DNA from: Aerococcaceae bacterium NML190073
GTDB taxonomy: Bacteria > Bacillota > Bacilli > Lactobacillales > Aerococcaceae
Assembly (NCBI GenBank): GCA_026131555.1
Contig: JAMXJH010000006.1
Coordinates: 1 to 64,000 of the forward strand
DNA length: 64,000 nt
Direction: 5' to 3'
Shown here: piece by piece, positions 20,108 through 29,068 of the stretch
Layout of the letters: every line of letters starts with the position of its first letter
How positions within the stretch are numbered: position 1 is the stretch's first letter
Notes under the pieces: generated by a model
What the model was told of the DNA's origin: nothing
The model's input: only the letters and a program-made list of their open reading frames with translations
Databases searched by the model: none
Translations under genes and position numbers: made by a program

Positions 20108-20121
20108 CGAACAAACGTTCT
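20108..20121. promoter_or_regulatory. LexA (SOS) box upstream of recA
   Basis: CGAACAAACGTTCT matches 13 of 14 positions of the Gram-positive LexA consensus CGAACRNRYGTTCG. It lies 70 bp upstream of the recA start. Confidence 0.8.
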
Positions 20122-20170
20122 TTTCGTTTGCCTCTTTGCTTATAGATACGACATTGCGGTTTATTTTCAT

Positions 20171-20200
20171 CAAAAAAACTAGCACGATTCCATGCTAGTT
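20171..20200 (-). terminator. Terminator of the pgsA operon
   Basis: An 8-bp perfect stem (AACTAGCA / TGCTAGTT) with an 8-nt loop, followed on the minus strand by T7. Its proximal arm overlaps the last codons and stop of pgsA, ending the ymfF-ymfH-rodZ-pgsA run. Confidence 0.8.
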
Positions 20201-20776
20201 CGTTGAATTCCATATAAAGCGTGAATGGTAGAAATAATCCACACCTGAATAAATCGTGAAGAATAAGCAGAGATACAACATCATTGTCGCAAACGGAATG
20301 CCTATCACCGCAAAACCGATATCATTCAGTAAATAAAAGATGATCGCTAACATTTGCGAAAAAGTCTTGATTTTGCCAGGGAGAGCGGCTGCCATTATCT
20401 CGCCGCCATGTTGGACCACCAACACTCTTAAGCCGGTTACCATCAACTCACGACTGATAATAATGATAACAATCCAACCCGGAATGCGCCCTTGTTCAAC
20501 TAGGAGAATGAATGCCGCCAAGACGAGCAACTTATCTGCCATTGGGTCAAAAAACGCCCCAAACGAAGTGACTAATTGATATTTGCGTGCTAGATAACCG
20601 TCTAAATAATCCGTGATACTGGCTACCACAAATACAACCGCCCCGCACAATTGGGCAACCGGAATTGTTGCTCCGAGCAATGTCAGTTGTCCCCAGTCGA
20701 GGGGTAACATCACTAAGAGCATAAACACCGGAATTAGCGCTATTCGCAATAAGGTTAATTTATTGGCAATATTCAT
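20195..20776 (-). CDS. pgsA: CDP-diacylglycerol-glycerol-3-phosphate 3-phosphatidyltransferase
   Basis: A 193-residue polytopic enzyme that makes phosphatidylglycerol phosphate, the committed step to phosphatidylglycerol and cardiolipin. The CDP-alcohol phosphotransferase signature D-x2-D-G-x2-A-R-x8-G-x3-D-x3-D is complete in DYLDGYLARKY...GAFFDPMADKLL (about residues 57-82). Four or five hydrophobic segments fit the usual six-helix fold. It follows rodZ by 11 nt and is the last gene before a terminator. The rodZ-pgsA-recA order is the same as in Bacillus and many Firmicutes. Confidence 0.96.
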   Translation of the reverse strand: MNIANKLTLLRIALIPVFMLLVMLPLDWGQLTLLGATIPVAQLCGAVVFVVASITDYLDGYLARKYQLVTSFGAFFDPMADKLLVLAAFILLVEQGRIPGWIVIIIISRELMVTGLRVLVVQHGGEIMAAALPGKIKTFSQMLAIIFYLLNDIGFAVIGIPFATMMLYLCLFFTIYSGVDYFYHSRFIWNSTN

Positions 20777-20787
20777 AGGTTCCCTCG

Positions 20788-21798
20788 CTACTCTTCACTT
20801 GACGTATTGGCAGGATCTAAAGCAGCCGGACCTTGGAAGCCTTGTTCTTCTTCAGGTTCAGCAACTTCTTCAACATTTTCCTCTTCGGTTGCCGTTTCAT
20901 TGTCGGTATCTTTCTTTACCGGTTGCAAGAATAGAATCGAATCGGCGAAATACAAGCTGTTAATCGGCAAAACTTTATTATTGACGTAAATCTTGGCGCC
21001 TTCCGAATAACCGATGCGTATGCGCGTTTCCTTAACGGAATCCGGCATCTTGTAGGCAACCTTCTCGCCCTCATTGATGACCGTATCGACTACAATCTGG
21101 TCATCTTCAAAGATACCCACCCAGACTAAGCCTTCGCCTCTAATTTCCATATCATAGCGGTCCACACTACCATACAGACGGTACATCGTTTCTTCTGCTT
21201 CACTCGATACTAATGTCAATTTGGCATTCGGTCCCATTTCAATATCTGACGGACCGATTTTCATTTCATCCTCTTTCTTAACTGATTCAGCAGGTTTCTG
21301 TGCTGATTCCGGCGATACAGAGGCCACCAAGCTAAGTGATTCCGATATTGATGATGCCAACTCACGGTCCTTATTATTCGCCTTCTGAATAGCAAAAATA
21401 ATTCCTACCATTAGGGCAATAATTACCGTTGCCAACAAAATAAACGGCACATACGGCGTCACTCGATCCAGTAAGGCATTCCCTTGCTGCTCTTTCACTC
21501 TCGTTAAACGACTCGGTAATTCCGACTCGCTCTCCGGCACCTCTAATTCGCTACCGTAATGAGCCGCCTCCAATTCTTCCTGATGTTCTAACAATAGTTC
21601 ATCGCCATTTAAGCCGACAACATCCGCATACTGTTTAACAAAACCGCGCGCATAAAATGTGCCCGGAATATCCTCAAATCTACCTTCTTCAATAGCTTCT
21701 AAATATTTCTTTTGAATTTTGGTCGTTTGTTGCAAACTGTTCAAAGTCAAACCTTTAGCAACACGCGCCTCACGTAATTTCGTTCCTAATTCACTCAT
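20788..21798 (-). CDS. rodZ: RodZ-like HTH membrane protein (YmfM type)
   Basis: 336 residues. An N-terminal Xre-type helix-turn-helix (~1-70: LGTKLREARVAKGLTLNSLQ... IPGTFYARGFVKQYA) is the HTH_25 domain that binds MreB in RodZ. A basic juxtamembrane stretch and one transmembrane helix (about 112-137) follow. The outer part holds a Ser/Glu-rich linker and a β-rich DUF4115-like domain (~180-290), then an acidic Glu-rich tail. Such proteins help place the elongation machinery. The chromosomal position between the M16 pair and pgsA is the conserved Firmicute arrangement. RodA, a partner in the same process, is encoded 24 kb away. Confidence 0.9.
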   Translation of the reverse strand: MSELGTKLREARVAKGLTLNSLQQTTKIQKKYLEAIEEGRFEDIPGTFYARGFVKQYADVVGLNGDELLLEHQEELEAAHYGSELEVPESESELPSRLTRVKEQQGNALLDRVTPYVPFILLATVIIALMVGIIFAIQKANNKDRELASSISESLSLVASVSPESAQKPAESVKKEDEMKIGPSDIEMGPNAKLTLVSSEAEETMYRLYGSVDRYDMEIRGEGLVWVGIFEDDQIVVDTVINEGEKVAYKMPDSVKETRIRIGYSEGAKIYVNNKVLPINSLYFADSILFLQPVKKDTDNETATEEENVEEVAEPEEEQGFQGPAALDPANTSSEE

Positions 21799-21861
21799 GA
21801 ATCTTTCATCCTTTTTCTAAGCATACTCTCACTCATTATAGCACACATTCCCAGCGCATTG

Positions 21862-23160
21862 TTAAACTTTTTGTTCATTTAATGGCAAAATTGTTACCCA
21901 ACTCAAAGACGCTTGTGTTAAATATTGCTCGGCATACGCTGTAATGTCCGAATACGTAAGCTGTTGTAGGGTATTCAATACTTCAAACGGCGTATAACCG
22001 TACTGTAAACATTCGGCGAATTCAGCCGCAACACCTTCTAAATTATCTAATTCACGTAACAAATCTCCTATGCGACCACGTACAACTGCCGCAAAATGTT
22101 CCGCATTCAAATCCGGTTGTTGGCGCCAAGTAGCGAACACTTTTTGCCATGAATCCAGCAGTTCGTCGGGCGAATCGGTTGTCGCTTCTAAAGTCACATG
22201 GTGCATGAGCGTATCTGCCGCCGTATGCAGAGCAAAACTGGCATCTAATAATTGCGCTTGATACCAATTGTGATAGTTCTGTGACGTAGGACCTAGTAAC
22301 ATTTCCGCCAAAATATCCAATATCAAATAACTGTGTAGTACATTACTTTCTGTTCCGAGCGGGCAACAACGAATGCCCAACATCACCACCGGTTGACTGA
22401 CATCAAGGTATAGACGTGCTTCATTGATTATCGGAAATTCTGCCGTCAATGGCGGTACAATCGTAAATTCCGTAGGCAATAATTCCCGTGCCTGTTGATG
22501 TGCCTGTATCATTTCGACAATGGCGGTTGCATCCACATTGCCAACAATAATCAGTCGCATATTCTCCGGACGATAACATTCTCGGAAACATAATTGTAAA
22601 TCGGTAAAAGTCATCGCTTCAATCGCTTCCAGCGTACCGAGAATATCTTCTCCAACTGGGTGATTCGGATATAAATTCCCTAACAATATTTGGTAGCCTT
22701 TTGCATAAGGGTCATCTTCATACATCAGTAATTCTTGTTGAATAATCCCTTTTTCTTTGGTGACGCCGGACGGTGTGAAGTGTGCTTGCTGAACGACATC
22801 AAGCAAAGTAAGTATGTTTCGCTCGATATTGATTGGCGCTGAGAATACATAATTTGTCTGCGTGTAGGAGGTAAAGGCGTTCGCCATGGCACCCTGCTCC
22901 GCAAATAATTGGAATGCGTCCACACCGTTCGCACCCTCAAACATCTTATGTTCCAAAAAATGCGCCACTCCGGCAGGCAGCTGTACCAGTCTGCTATCAT
23001 GACGATGCCGTAAGTGTCGATGAACAGAGCCGCATGCAACTGATAATACACCATGAACCGTGTGATGATTCGGCTTTGGAACAATATATAGTTGCAACCC
23101 GTTTGCTAGACATTCCTGAAACACTATTTCTTCAATCTCTGCAAAATAATACGTCTTCAT
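21862..23160 (-). CDS. ymfH: M16 family zinc peptidase YmfH
   Basis: 432 residues. The inverted zinc motif HxxEH is intact in AHFLEHKMFEG (about residues 67-77), followed by NAFTSYTQTNYVFSA and the downstream glutamate region expected of M16 proteins. The C-terminal half is the second, non-catalytic M16 domain. M16 enzymes often work as an active/inactive pair, and the gene directly downstream of a motif-less M16 relative (1-nt gap) fits that. In annotation pipelines the pair is tied to EF-P 5-aminopentanol modification because in Bacillus it neighbours ymfI. The natural substrate is not known. The ATG follows GGAGG by 8 nt. Confidence 0.88.
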   Translation of the reverse strand: MKTYYFAEIEEIVFQECLANGLQLYIVPKPNHHTVHGVLSVACGSVHRHLRHRHDSRLVQLPAGVAHFLEHKMFEGANGVDAFQLFAEQGAMANAFTSYTQTNYVFSAPINIERNILTLLDVVQQAHFTPSGVTKEKGIIQQELLMYEDDPYAKGYQILLGNLYPNHPVGEDILGTLEAIEAMTFTDLQLCFRECYRPENMRLIIVGNVDATAIVEMIQAHQQARELLPTEFTIVPPLTAEFPIINEARLYLDVSQPVVMLGIRCCPLGTESNVLHSYLILDILAEMLLGPTSQNYHNWYQAQLLDASFALHTAADTLMHHVTLEATTDSPDELLDSWQKVFATWRQQPDLNAEHFAAVVRGRIGDLLRELDNLEGVAAEFAECLQYGYTPFEVLNTLQQLTYSDITAYAEQYLTQASLSWVTILPLNEQKV

Positions 23161-23161
23161 C

Positions 23162-24415
23162 TCAGGTGCCTCCTTTCAACAAGTAACAGCCGATCGGTTG
23201 CCACGTTTGCAAACAAGCCACAATATCTTGAACCGTTATCCGTTCGAGTATCGCTTGATAATTCGCCAATGATAAATCAAATTTCGGTAACATTTGCTTG
23301 GAGAATACTTGAATCAACTCCGTTTCCTGCAAGTCACGATTCTGAACTTCGTAATTGAACAGGCTCATCTTCGCCTGTTCCAATTGCCTTTCATCGAGTG
23401 TTTGCATCAAATGTTGTAGCGAGGCTTGAATCTCTGCTGTTACCAACTCCCCTTTGTCATTCGCCACGCCGGCACTTACCAATACGAGGTGGCGCTGGAA
23501 ATCAATCGCCGACATAATTTGGTAAGTCAGACTTTTTTGTTCGCGGATAGACATAAAGAGTTCCGAAGTCGGCAAGACGCCGAACAAGGCATTCGCTGTT
23601 GCTGCGATTAAAATCCTCTCCATTGTCAAGGCAGGCGGGAAACTGTATGCCAGCATTAAATTCGTCTGCTCGCCCACGGTTTCTTCTTCCCATACTTCAA
23701 AAGGGAGCGCTAACCTCTCCAAATAATTCTGATGATAATCAATCTCGACGTGGCGTGGCGGTAATTGCCAACTCGATAGCCATTGCGTCAGTTCCGCCTC
23801 ATCGCCGACACCATGCAGTATAATATGAAGTTGCGCTTCTTCTAGTAGGTATCGATATTCATTCGCCACATCTACTAACGTCGCTTGCTCTAAGGTCGCC
23901 AAATTCCCTTGCGAGCCGAAGGCGTCGCTTCCTTTACCTTCGTATAATCTTTCAAAAAGGCGCACACCTGCTTGGCGTTGTTTGTCGTCTTTTTGCCGGT
24001 GGCGCTTCTGGAGTAAGAGTGCCTTCTCACGTTGGAAACGTTCCGCCACACGATCATCGAAAGCTTGATTGCAAATCAAATCTTGAATCAGTTCGAGCCA
24101 TTCATCAGTTAAATTGACCGCCTGTGGCAACAAATCATTGCGGACAATGCTGCTTAATAGCGTAAACTCCAAATAATTACCTTGACGCCGTACGGAGACG
24201 CCCAAGTTCGCCCCGTATAAATGTGCCAAACGTTGTTCCAACTCGCTCCGCGATTGAATCAATAAAGAACCTGACTCCAATAGGCTTGCCAGTAAGTTTT
24301 GGTAAGCGGCACGGTGTTCATTATAAGGTGTCATAAACTTTATCATCAGCATATTGGTCTTATACTTGTGCGACGGACACACACTCAGAAATATCCCTTC
24401 TTGAACAGCTTTCAT
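23162..24415 (-). CDS. ymfF: M16-like protein YmfF, catalytic motif absent
   Basis: 417 residues with the M16 fold pattern: an N-terminal half with RAAYQNLLASLLESGSLLIQSRSELEQRLAHLYGANLGVSV, and a C-terminal half with ALFGVLPTSELFMSIREQKSLTYQI. It has no HxxEH zinc motif, so it is probably the inactive partner of the adjacent YmfH. It is the first gene of the ymfF-ymfH-rodZ-pgsA run, and the ATG follows GGGAG by 6 nt. No ymfI-like reductase lies in this run, unlike in Bacillus. Confidence 0.85.
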   Translation of the reverse strand: MKAVQEGIFLSVCPSHKYKTNMLMIKFMTPYNEHRAAYQNLLASLLESGSLLIQSRSELEQRLAHLYGANLGVSVRRQGNYLEFTLLSSIVRNDLLPQAVNLTDEWLELIQDLICNQAFDDRVAERFQREKALLLQKRHRQKDDKQRQAGVRLFERLYEGKGSDAFGSQGNLATLEQATLVDVANEYRYLLEEAQLHIILHGVGDEAELTQWLSSWQLPPRHVEIDYHQNYLERLALPFEVWEEETVGEQTNLMLAYSFPPALTMERILIAATANALFGVLPTSELFMSIREQKSLTYQIMSAIDFQRHLVLVSAGVANDKGELVTAEIQASLQHLMQTLDERQLEQAKMSLFNYEVQNRDLQETELIQVFSKQMLPKFDLSLANYQAILERITVQDIVACLQTWQPIGCYLLKGGT

Positions 24416-24558
24416 ATAACACTCCCTTCCTAAATTACTACTTCAATTTCCGTCCAATAAATAACGTTCATTTTCTCAACACAATGCACTCTCTCCCCTG
24501 CATTGTGCAACAGCATCGTTACGATACTTCCTAATATAAAATAGCTCTTACAACACAG

Positions 24559-24593
24559 AAATAGGGGTTAGCGAGTAGGCTCAACCCCTATTT
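24559..24593 (-). terminator. Hairpin after the nupOPQ operon
   Basis: An 11-bp perfect inverted repeat (AAATAGGGGTT and complement, 13-nt loop), about 60 bp beyond the last permease gene. No clear T run follows on the minus strand, so it is a weak terminator or a transcript-end stabiliser. Confidence 0.5.
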
Positions 24594-24652
24594 GAATTCT
24601 CTTCTTATTCTGTCAATCGGATAGTCTACGAATGAATATCGGCAAATTCAGC

Positions 24653-25606
24653 CTACTTCGTCTTAATGTAAGTTGTTCCAACAGCAGCCGGTGCTTTAGA
24701 ACGTCCAACAAATCCAATTAACACGACAATCGTAATCACATACGGTGCAATTTGCAAGTACACCGGCGGAATGCTCTTGATGAATGGAATCGAGCTGCCG
24801 ACAACCGCCAAACTTTGTGCGAAACCAAAGAACAACGCTGCACCCATTGCGCCGATTGGGTTCCACTTACCGAAGATCATCGCTGCCATCGCAATGAAAC
24901 CTTGTCCGGCAACCGTTGCAACCGAGAAGTTCAAGGCAACGGATTGTGCCAATACCGCACCACCCATTCCGCCGAAGAAGCCGGATAGCAACACCCCTGC
25001 GTAACGTAATTTGTAGACGTCGATACCCAATGTATCCGCAGCTTGTGGATGCTCACCTACCGAACGCAAACGTAAACCGAAGCGTGTCTTGTAAATAACC
25101 ACCCAAACGACAACTGCCAAGGCAATTCCCACATAAGCCGGCAATGATGTCGCCTTGAAGAAAATCGGTCCGATTACCGGAATATCCGCCAACACAGGGA
25201 AATTAAATTTACCGAATGCACGACGGATAATATCCGTTTGCCCGTCTCCTTCAAAGAGTACCCGTGTTAAGAATACCCCTAATGCCGGTGCAATTAAGTT
25301 CAGAACGGTTCCCGAAATAATATGATCGGCGCGGAAATTCACTGTCGCCACCGCATGGATTAAGGCGAATACCAATCCGCACACACCTGCAAAAATCATC
25401 GCAATCCATGGCGTCATATTCCCGAATTGCTGCGCAAAAGCCAAGTTGAAAACAATCGAGCTGAAAGCACCGATCACCATGATACCTTCCAAACCAACGT
25501 TAACAATCCCGCTTCGCTCAGAGAATACACCACCTAATGTCGTGAAGATTAACGGAGCAGAATAAACTAATGTTGAAGATACAATTAAAGCTAACACATT
25601 CACCAT
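24653..25606 (-). CDS. nupQ: Nucleoside ABC transporter permease (NupQ/YufQ type)
   Basis: A 317-residue integral membrane permease of the branched-chain/nucleoside class (BPD_transp_2), with about eight to ten hydrophobic segments. Family landmarks are FTTLGGVFSERSGIVNVGLEGIMVIGAF near the N-terminus, the GLRLRSVGEHPQAADTLGIDVYKLRYAGVLLSG coupling segment (about 170-210), and GQGFIAMAAMIFGKWNPIGA. It lies 2 nt downstream of the first permease gene and forms the heterodimeric pore with it. With the ATPase and a BMP-family binding protein it should import purine or pyrimidine nucleosides. Confidence 0.9.
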   Translation of the reverse strand: MVNVLALIVSSTLVYSAPLIFTTLGGVFSERSGIVNVGLEGIMVIGAFSSIVFNLAFAQQFGNMTPWIAMIFAGVCGLVFALIHAVATVNFRADHIISGTVLNLIAPALGVFLTRVLFEGDGQTDIIRRAFGKFNFPVLADIPVIGPIFFKATSLPAYVGIALAVVVWVVIYKTRFGLRLRSVGEHPQAADTLGIDVYKLRYAGVLLSGFFGGMGGAVLAQSVALNFSVATVAGQGFIAMAAMIFGKWNPIGAMGAALFFGFAQSLAVVGSSIPFIKSIPPVYLQIAPYVITIVVLIGFVGRSKAPAAVGTTYIKTK

Positions 25607-25608
25607 TT

Positions 25609-26673
25609 TTATTCGCCTCCTTTAGTCGCTTGCTTGCGTTTATTATAGAAATCAAAGAAATATTGAATCACATAACGTGAACCAACGAAGAAAATAATGG
25701 ACGCAATCACGATGTTCACTATTTCACCCGGAACCTTCGCTGCAAGTGGCATTAAGTTCCCACCTGTTTTGAGGGCACCGAAGAGAACACTCGACAATAA
25801 GATACCGATCGGGTTGTTAGAACCTAATAAAGCAACCGCCATACCGTCGAAACCGATTGCCGGTGCCGCACCGTTCATCAAGAAGATGTTGCGGAACTCA
25901 CCTAAACCGTTCATTACGCCACCTAAGCCGGCTAAACCACCGGATAAAACCATCGCCATGATAATGTTGCGTTTAGCATTCATCCCCGCATAGCGTGCAG
26001 CATGCTTGTTCAAACCAACGGCTTTCAGCTCGAAACCTAAAGTAGTTCGTGTCAAGATGATGTACACTAACACCACCACTACTATCGCAAGGAATAAGCC
26101 GGTGTGCAAAGTAGACCCTTTCGTTAAGTCCGTCAACCATTTCACACGCAAGCTTGCATTCTCTCCGACGAACGGCGTAGCATCCAAACGATTGGTAATC
26201 ACATTACGAATTAAGTAGTCGCTGACATAGATAGCGACATAGTTCAACATGATTGTTACGATAACTTCACTCGTGTCAAAATACGCCTTCAAGAAGCCGG
26301 CAATTGCCGCCCATAAAGCACCGGCTAACATACCGCCGATAATCGCTAAAGGCAACACTACAACAGCAGGTGCTTCCGGCATCGAAATACCAATCCACAC
26401 TGACACTAACCAGCCCCATAAAGCTTGACCGGCTAAACCGATGTTGAAGAATCCGGCAGTATACGCCACCGCAAATCCTAAACCGGTAAAGATGAGCGGT
26501 GTAGCGGCACGCAATGTTTGCCCGATTGCAAACGGTGTTCCGAAAGCACCTACCCATAAAGCTTTGTAACCGGCAACCGCATCGTAATTAAACAACACCA
26601 TTACGAGCGCACCGAATAGCATTCCAATGACAACGGTTAAGAGCGGAATGCCGACAGATTGAAATTTTTTCAT
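25609..26673 (-). CDS. nupP: Nucleoside ABC transporter permease (NupP/YufP type)
   Basis: A 354-residue permease paired with NupQ. It has the N-terminal hydrophobic helices, RAATPLIFTGLGFAVAYTAGFFNIGLAGQALWG, and the coupling stretch GFELKAVGLNKHAARYAGMNAKRNIIMAMVLSGGLAGLGG (about 210-250). Its start shares one base with the stop of the ATPase gene (TGATG-type junction), and it precedes nupQ by 2 nt, so the three are one translationally coupled operon. The substrate is inferred from the family and from the BMP-type binding protein encoded upstream. Confidence 0.9.
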   Translation of the reverse strand: MKKFQSVGIPLLTVVIGMLFGALVMVLFNYDAVAGYKALWVGAFGTPFAIGQTLRAATPLIFTGLGFAVAYTAGFFNIGLAGQALWGWLVSVWIGISMPEAPAVVVLPLAIIGGMLAGALWAAIAGFLKAYFDTSEVIVTIMLNYVAIYVSDYLIRNVITNRLDATPFVGENASLRVKWLTDLTKGSTLHTGLFLAIVVVVLVYIILTRTTLGFELKAVGLNKHAARYAGMNAKRNIIMAMVLSGGLAGLGGVMNGLGEFRNIFLMNGAAPAIGFDGMAVALLGSNNPIGILLSSVLFGALKTGGNLMPLAAKVPGEIVNIVIASIIFFVGSRYVIQYFFDFYNKRKQATKGGE

Positions 26674-28235
26674 TACTGGTCCCCTCCTTGAGTTCGGCTT
26701 GCAACGACTTCTGCATAAGGAGTTCCAGCCATCATTAAGCCAATTTCTTGTTCATTCGTTTCTTTTGCATCAATGTCTGCAATAATTTCACCGTCATGCA
26801 TCACAATGATACGGTCGGAAACATTGAGAATTTCGTCCAATTCGAAACTCATCAATAGTACGGCGCGATTCTTGTCACGCTCGGCAATCAATGCTTTATG
26901 AATAAATTCAATCGCACCGACGTCCAAACCACGTGTCGGGTTCGCCGCGATTAAGAAATCCGGATTCAAATTCAATTCGCGTGCGATAATCGCTTTCTGT
27001 TGGTTTCCTCCGGATAAAGCTTTCGCCGGCACCTTCTCAGAAACGGTACGCACGTCATAATGCTCAATTAAACCTTTCGCATATTGTTCAATTTCCGGGA
27101 AGTTTAAGAAGCCATTGCGTGAGAACGGTTCGTGATAATAATCTTTCAAAGCGAAATTGTCTTCCAATTTCATATTGAGAACCAAGCCATACTTATGTCT
27201 GTCTTCCGGGATATGCCCGAAACCTAATTCTGTAATTTCACGTGGTGTCTTACCGAGAATCTCTGTTCCTTTCAACTTGATAGAACCGGATTCTGCGTGC
27301 ATCAAACCTGCAATCGTTAGAATCAATTCAGACTGTCCGTTACCGTCAATTCCCGCAATACCGACCACTTCTCCGTGACGCACATTGAATGACAAATCTT
27401 TAACGGCTGTAATACCGCGGTCGTTTTTGACGACGAGATTCGATACTTCTAACGCAACGTCCGTTGGGTTTGCTTCTACTTTCTCTGTACGGAATGAAAC
27501 GGAACGTCCGACCATCATATCCGCCAAGTCTTTCGCGCTGGCAGTTGCGACATCCACCGTGTCAATCGACTCGCCACGACGGATAACTGTACAACGGTCG
27601 GCAACGGCTTTAATCTCGTCCAATTTGTGCGTGATAATGATAATTGACTTACCTTCATTCGCCAGAGAACGCAATGTCACCATCAATTCATCAATCTCTT
27701 GAGGTGTCAACACCGCTGTCGGTTCGTCAAAAATCAAGATATCGGCACCACGATACAAGGTTTTCAAAATTTCAACACGTTGCTGCATACCAACTGTGAT
27801 ATTCTCAATACGCGCATCAGGATCCACGGCTAAACCGTAACGCTTAGAAATCTCTTCAATATGTTGGCGTGCCGTTTCGCGATTAAGGAAAGCACCGCCT
27901 TTAGTCGGCTCGTTCCCTAAAATAATATTCTCCACAACTGTGAAATCTTCAATCAACATGAAATGTTGGTGGACCATACCGATTCCCAATTCATTTGCTT
28001 TCGTCGGTGAACTGATTGATACTTTCTCACCACGAATATAAATTTCTCCTGCTGTCGGTTCTAATAACCCGGACAGAATGTTCATCAATGTTGACTTCCC
28101 TGCACCATTCTCTCCCAATAGTGCGTGAATTTCCCCTTTTTTCAGCTCTAAATTGATATTCTTATTCGCAAAAAAATTTCCAAACTGCTTGGAAATATTG
28201 CGCATCTCAATTACTGGGGGTTGATGTGTTCCCAT
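26673..28235 (-). CDS. nupO: Nucleoside ABC transporter ATP-binding protein (NupO/YufO type)
   Basis: 520 residues with two fused nucleotide-binding domains. The first has a complete Walker A (LLGENGAGKST, about residue 40) and Walker B (ILIFDEPTAVLT). The second has the degenerate GIDGNGQSEL loop and LSGGNQQKAI signature typical of sugar/nucleoside-type ATPases. The ATG at 28235 follows GGAGG by 8 nt; the longer GTG start at 28250 lies upstream of that site and is rejected. It is the first gene of nupO-nupP-nupQ. In most Firmicutes the binding-protein gene directly precedes it; here 1.6 kb of repeat sequence and an opposite-strand gene intervene. Confidence 0.93.
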   Translation of the reverse strand: MGTHQPPVIEMRNISKQFGNFFANKNINLELKKGEIHALLGENGAGKSTLMNILSGLLEPTAGEIYIRGEKVSISSPTKANELGIGMVHQHFMLIEDFTVVENIILGNEPTKGGAFLNRETARQHIEEISKRYGLAVDPDARIENITVGMQQRVEILKTLYRGADILIFDEPTAVLTPQEIDELMVTLRSLANEGKSIIIITHKLDEIKAVADRCTVIRRGESIDTVDVATASAKDLADMMVGRSVSFRTEKVEANPTDVALEVSNLVVKNDRGITAVKDLSFNVRHGEVVGIAGIDGNGQSELILTIAGLMHAESGSIKLKGTEILGKTPREITELGFGHIPEDRHKYGLVLNMKLEDNFALKDYYHEPFSRNGFLNFPEIEQYAKGLIEHYDVRTVSEKVPAKALSGGNQQKAIIARELNLNPDFLIAANPTRGLDVGAIEFIHKALIAERDKNRAVLLMSFELDEILNVSDRIIVMHDGEIIADIDAKETNEQEIGLMMAGTPYAEVVASRTQGGDQ

Positions 28236-28312
28236 TGCTTGTTCCTCCACTCTAAGTCATTTGCAAAGCTATTCGAGTAAAACGTTACCACTCGATATTT
28301 TGCACTACTCAC

Positions 28313-28321
28313 ATTATAGCA
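28313..28321 (-). promoter_or_regulatory. Extended -10 promoter of nupOPQ
   Basis: TGCTATAAT on the minus strand, about 78 bp upstream of nupO. It supports independent transcription of nupOPQ now that the binding-protein gene is separated from it. Confidence 0.55.
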
Positions 28322-28500
28322 AAATTTCCTCAAAATAACAGCGTATTTCTCATAAAGTTATGCGAGTTTATGAGTGATGTATTTTGTCAACGAAGCGCGC
28401 AGATGAAGCATTTGCCGAAAGTTGTAAGTAAGTTTCCTTATTTGCGTGAGTCGCACACAAAAACCTCAGTGATTTGCTTAAAGCAGACGGTTTAGTGCAT
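28322..28500. other. Intergenic flank of the 41-bp array
   Basis: About 180 bp between the nupO promoter and the repeat array. I see no gene, tRNA or clear hairpin here. Confidence 0.4.
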
Positions 28501-28883
28501 CGATGTATTGCTTTCCCGCTGCCGGAGGGACGCCGGTACATCGATGCATTACCTTCCCGCTGCCGGAGGGACGCCGGTACACCGATGCATTACCTCCCCG
28601 CTGGCGGAGGGACGCCGATACACCGATGCATTACCTTCCCGCTGTCGGTGGCGCGCCAGTACACCGATGCATTACCTTCCCGCTGTCGGAGGGACACCGG
28701 TACACCGATGTATTACCTTCCCGCTGTCGGAGGGACGCCGGCACACCGATGCATTACCTCCCCGCTATCGGAGGGACGCCGGTACACCGGTGCATTACCT
28801 TCCCGCTGTCGGAGGGACGCTGGTACACCGATGTATTACCTTCCCGCTATCGGCGGGATACCGATACACCGATGCGCCGCTTC
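28501..28883. repeat. GC-rich 41-bp tandem repeat array, nine units plus a partial tenth
   Basis: Units start at 28501, 28542, 28583, 28624, 28665, 28706, 28747, 28788 and 28829, each exactly 41 bp, with a degenerate partial unit from 28870. A typical unit runs CGATGCATTACCTTCCCGCT then GCCGGAGGGACGCCGGTACAC and is about two-thirds G+C, well above its surroundings. Each unit holds a short hairpin (CCGG-7 nt-CCGG); unit 9 changes both arms (TCGG/CCGA) and keeps pairing. There are no unique spacers, so it is not a CRISPR array. The period is not a multiple of three and the units have no ribosome binding site, so the open frames across it are unlikely to be coding. Confidence 0.95.
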
Positions 28884-28957
28884 CCCGATGTCAACGACAT
28901 ATTCACCCCTTCGACCCCTGTGCCCTATCACCTTTGGGACATATCAGAAAGTTAAAA

Positions 28958-28985
28958 CCTGTACAGCGTTAAAACGCTGTACAGG
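28958..28985. terminator. Strong hairpin downstream of the repeat array
   Basis: A perfect 11-bp stem (CCTGTACAGCG / CGCTGTACAGG) with a 6-nt loop. On the minus strand it is followed by TTTTAAC, so it may stop minus-strand readthrough before it enters the array and nupOPQ. Confidence 0.5.
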
Positions 28986-29068
28986 CTCTATTCCAATGCA
29001 GTTGATAATTTTTTTATTTTTTTCGCCGTAAAAAAATGAAATTTATCCGCTCCCATGTAATTATTTAA

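Noticed and set aside
28501-28883. The 41-bp array as a CRISPR.
   Set aside because: Units abut with no unique spacers, and no cas genes are in the window.
28474-29031. Three overlapping plus-strand ORFs of 150-185 codons across the 41-bp array.
   Set aside because: The 41-bp period makes one reading frame pass through all three phases, so all stay open together. Starts lack ribosome binding sites, and substitutions show no codon pattern.
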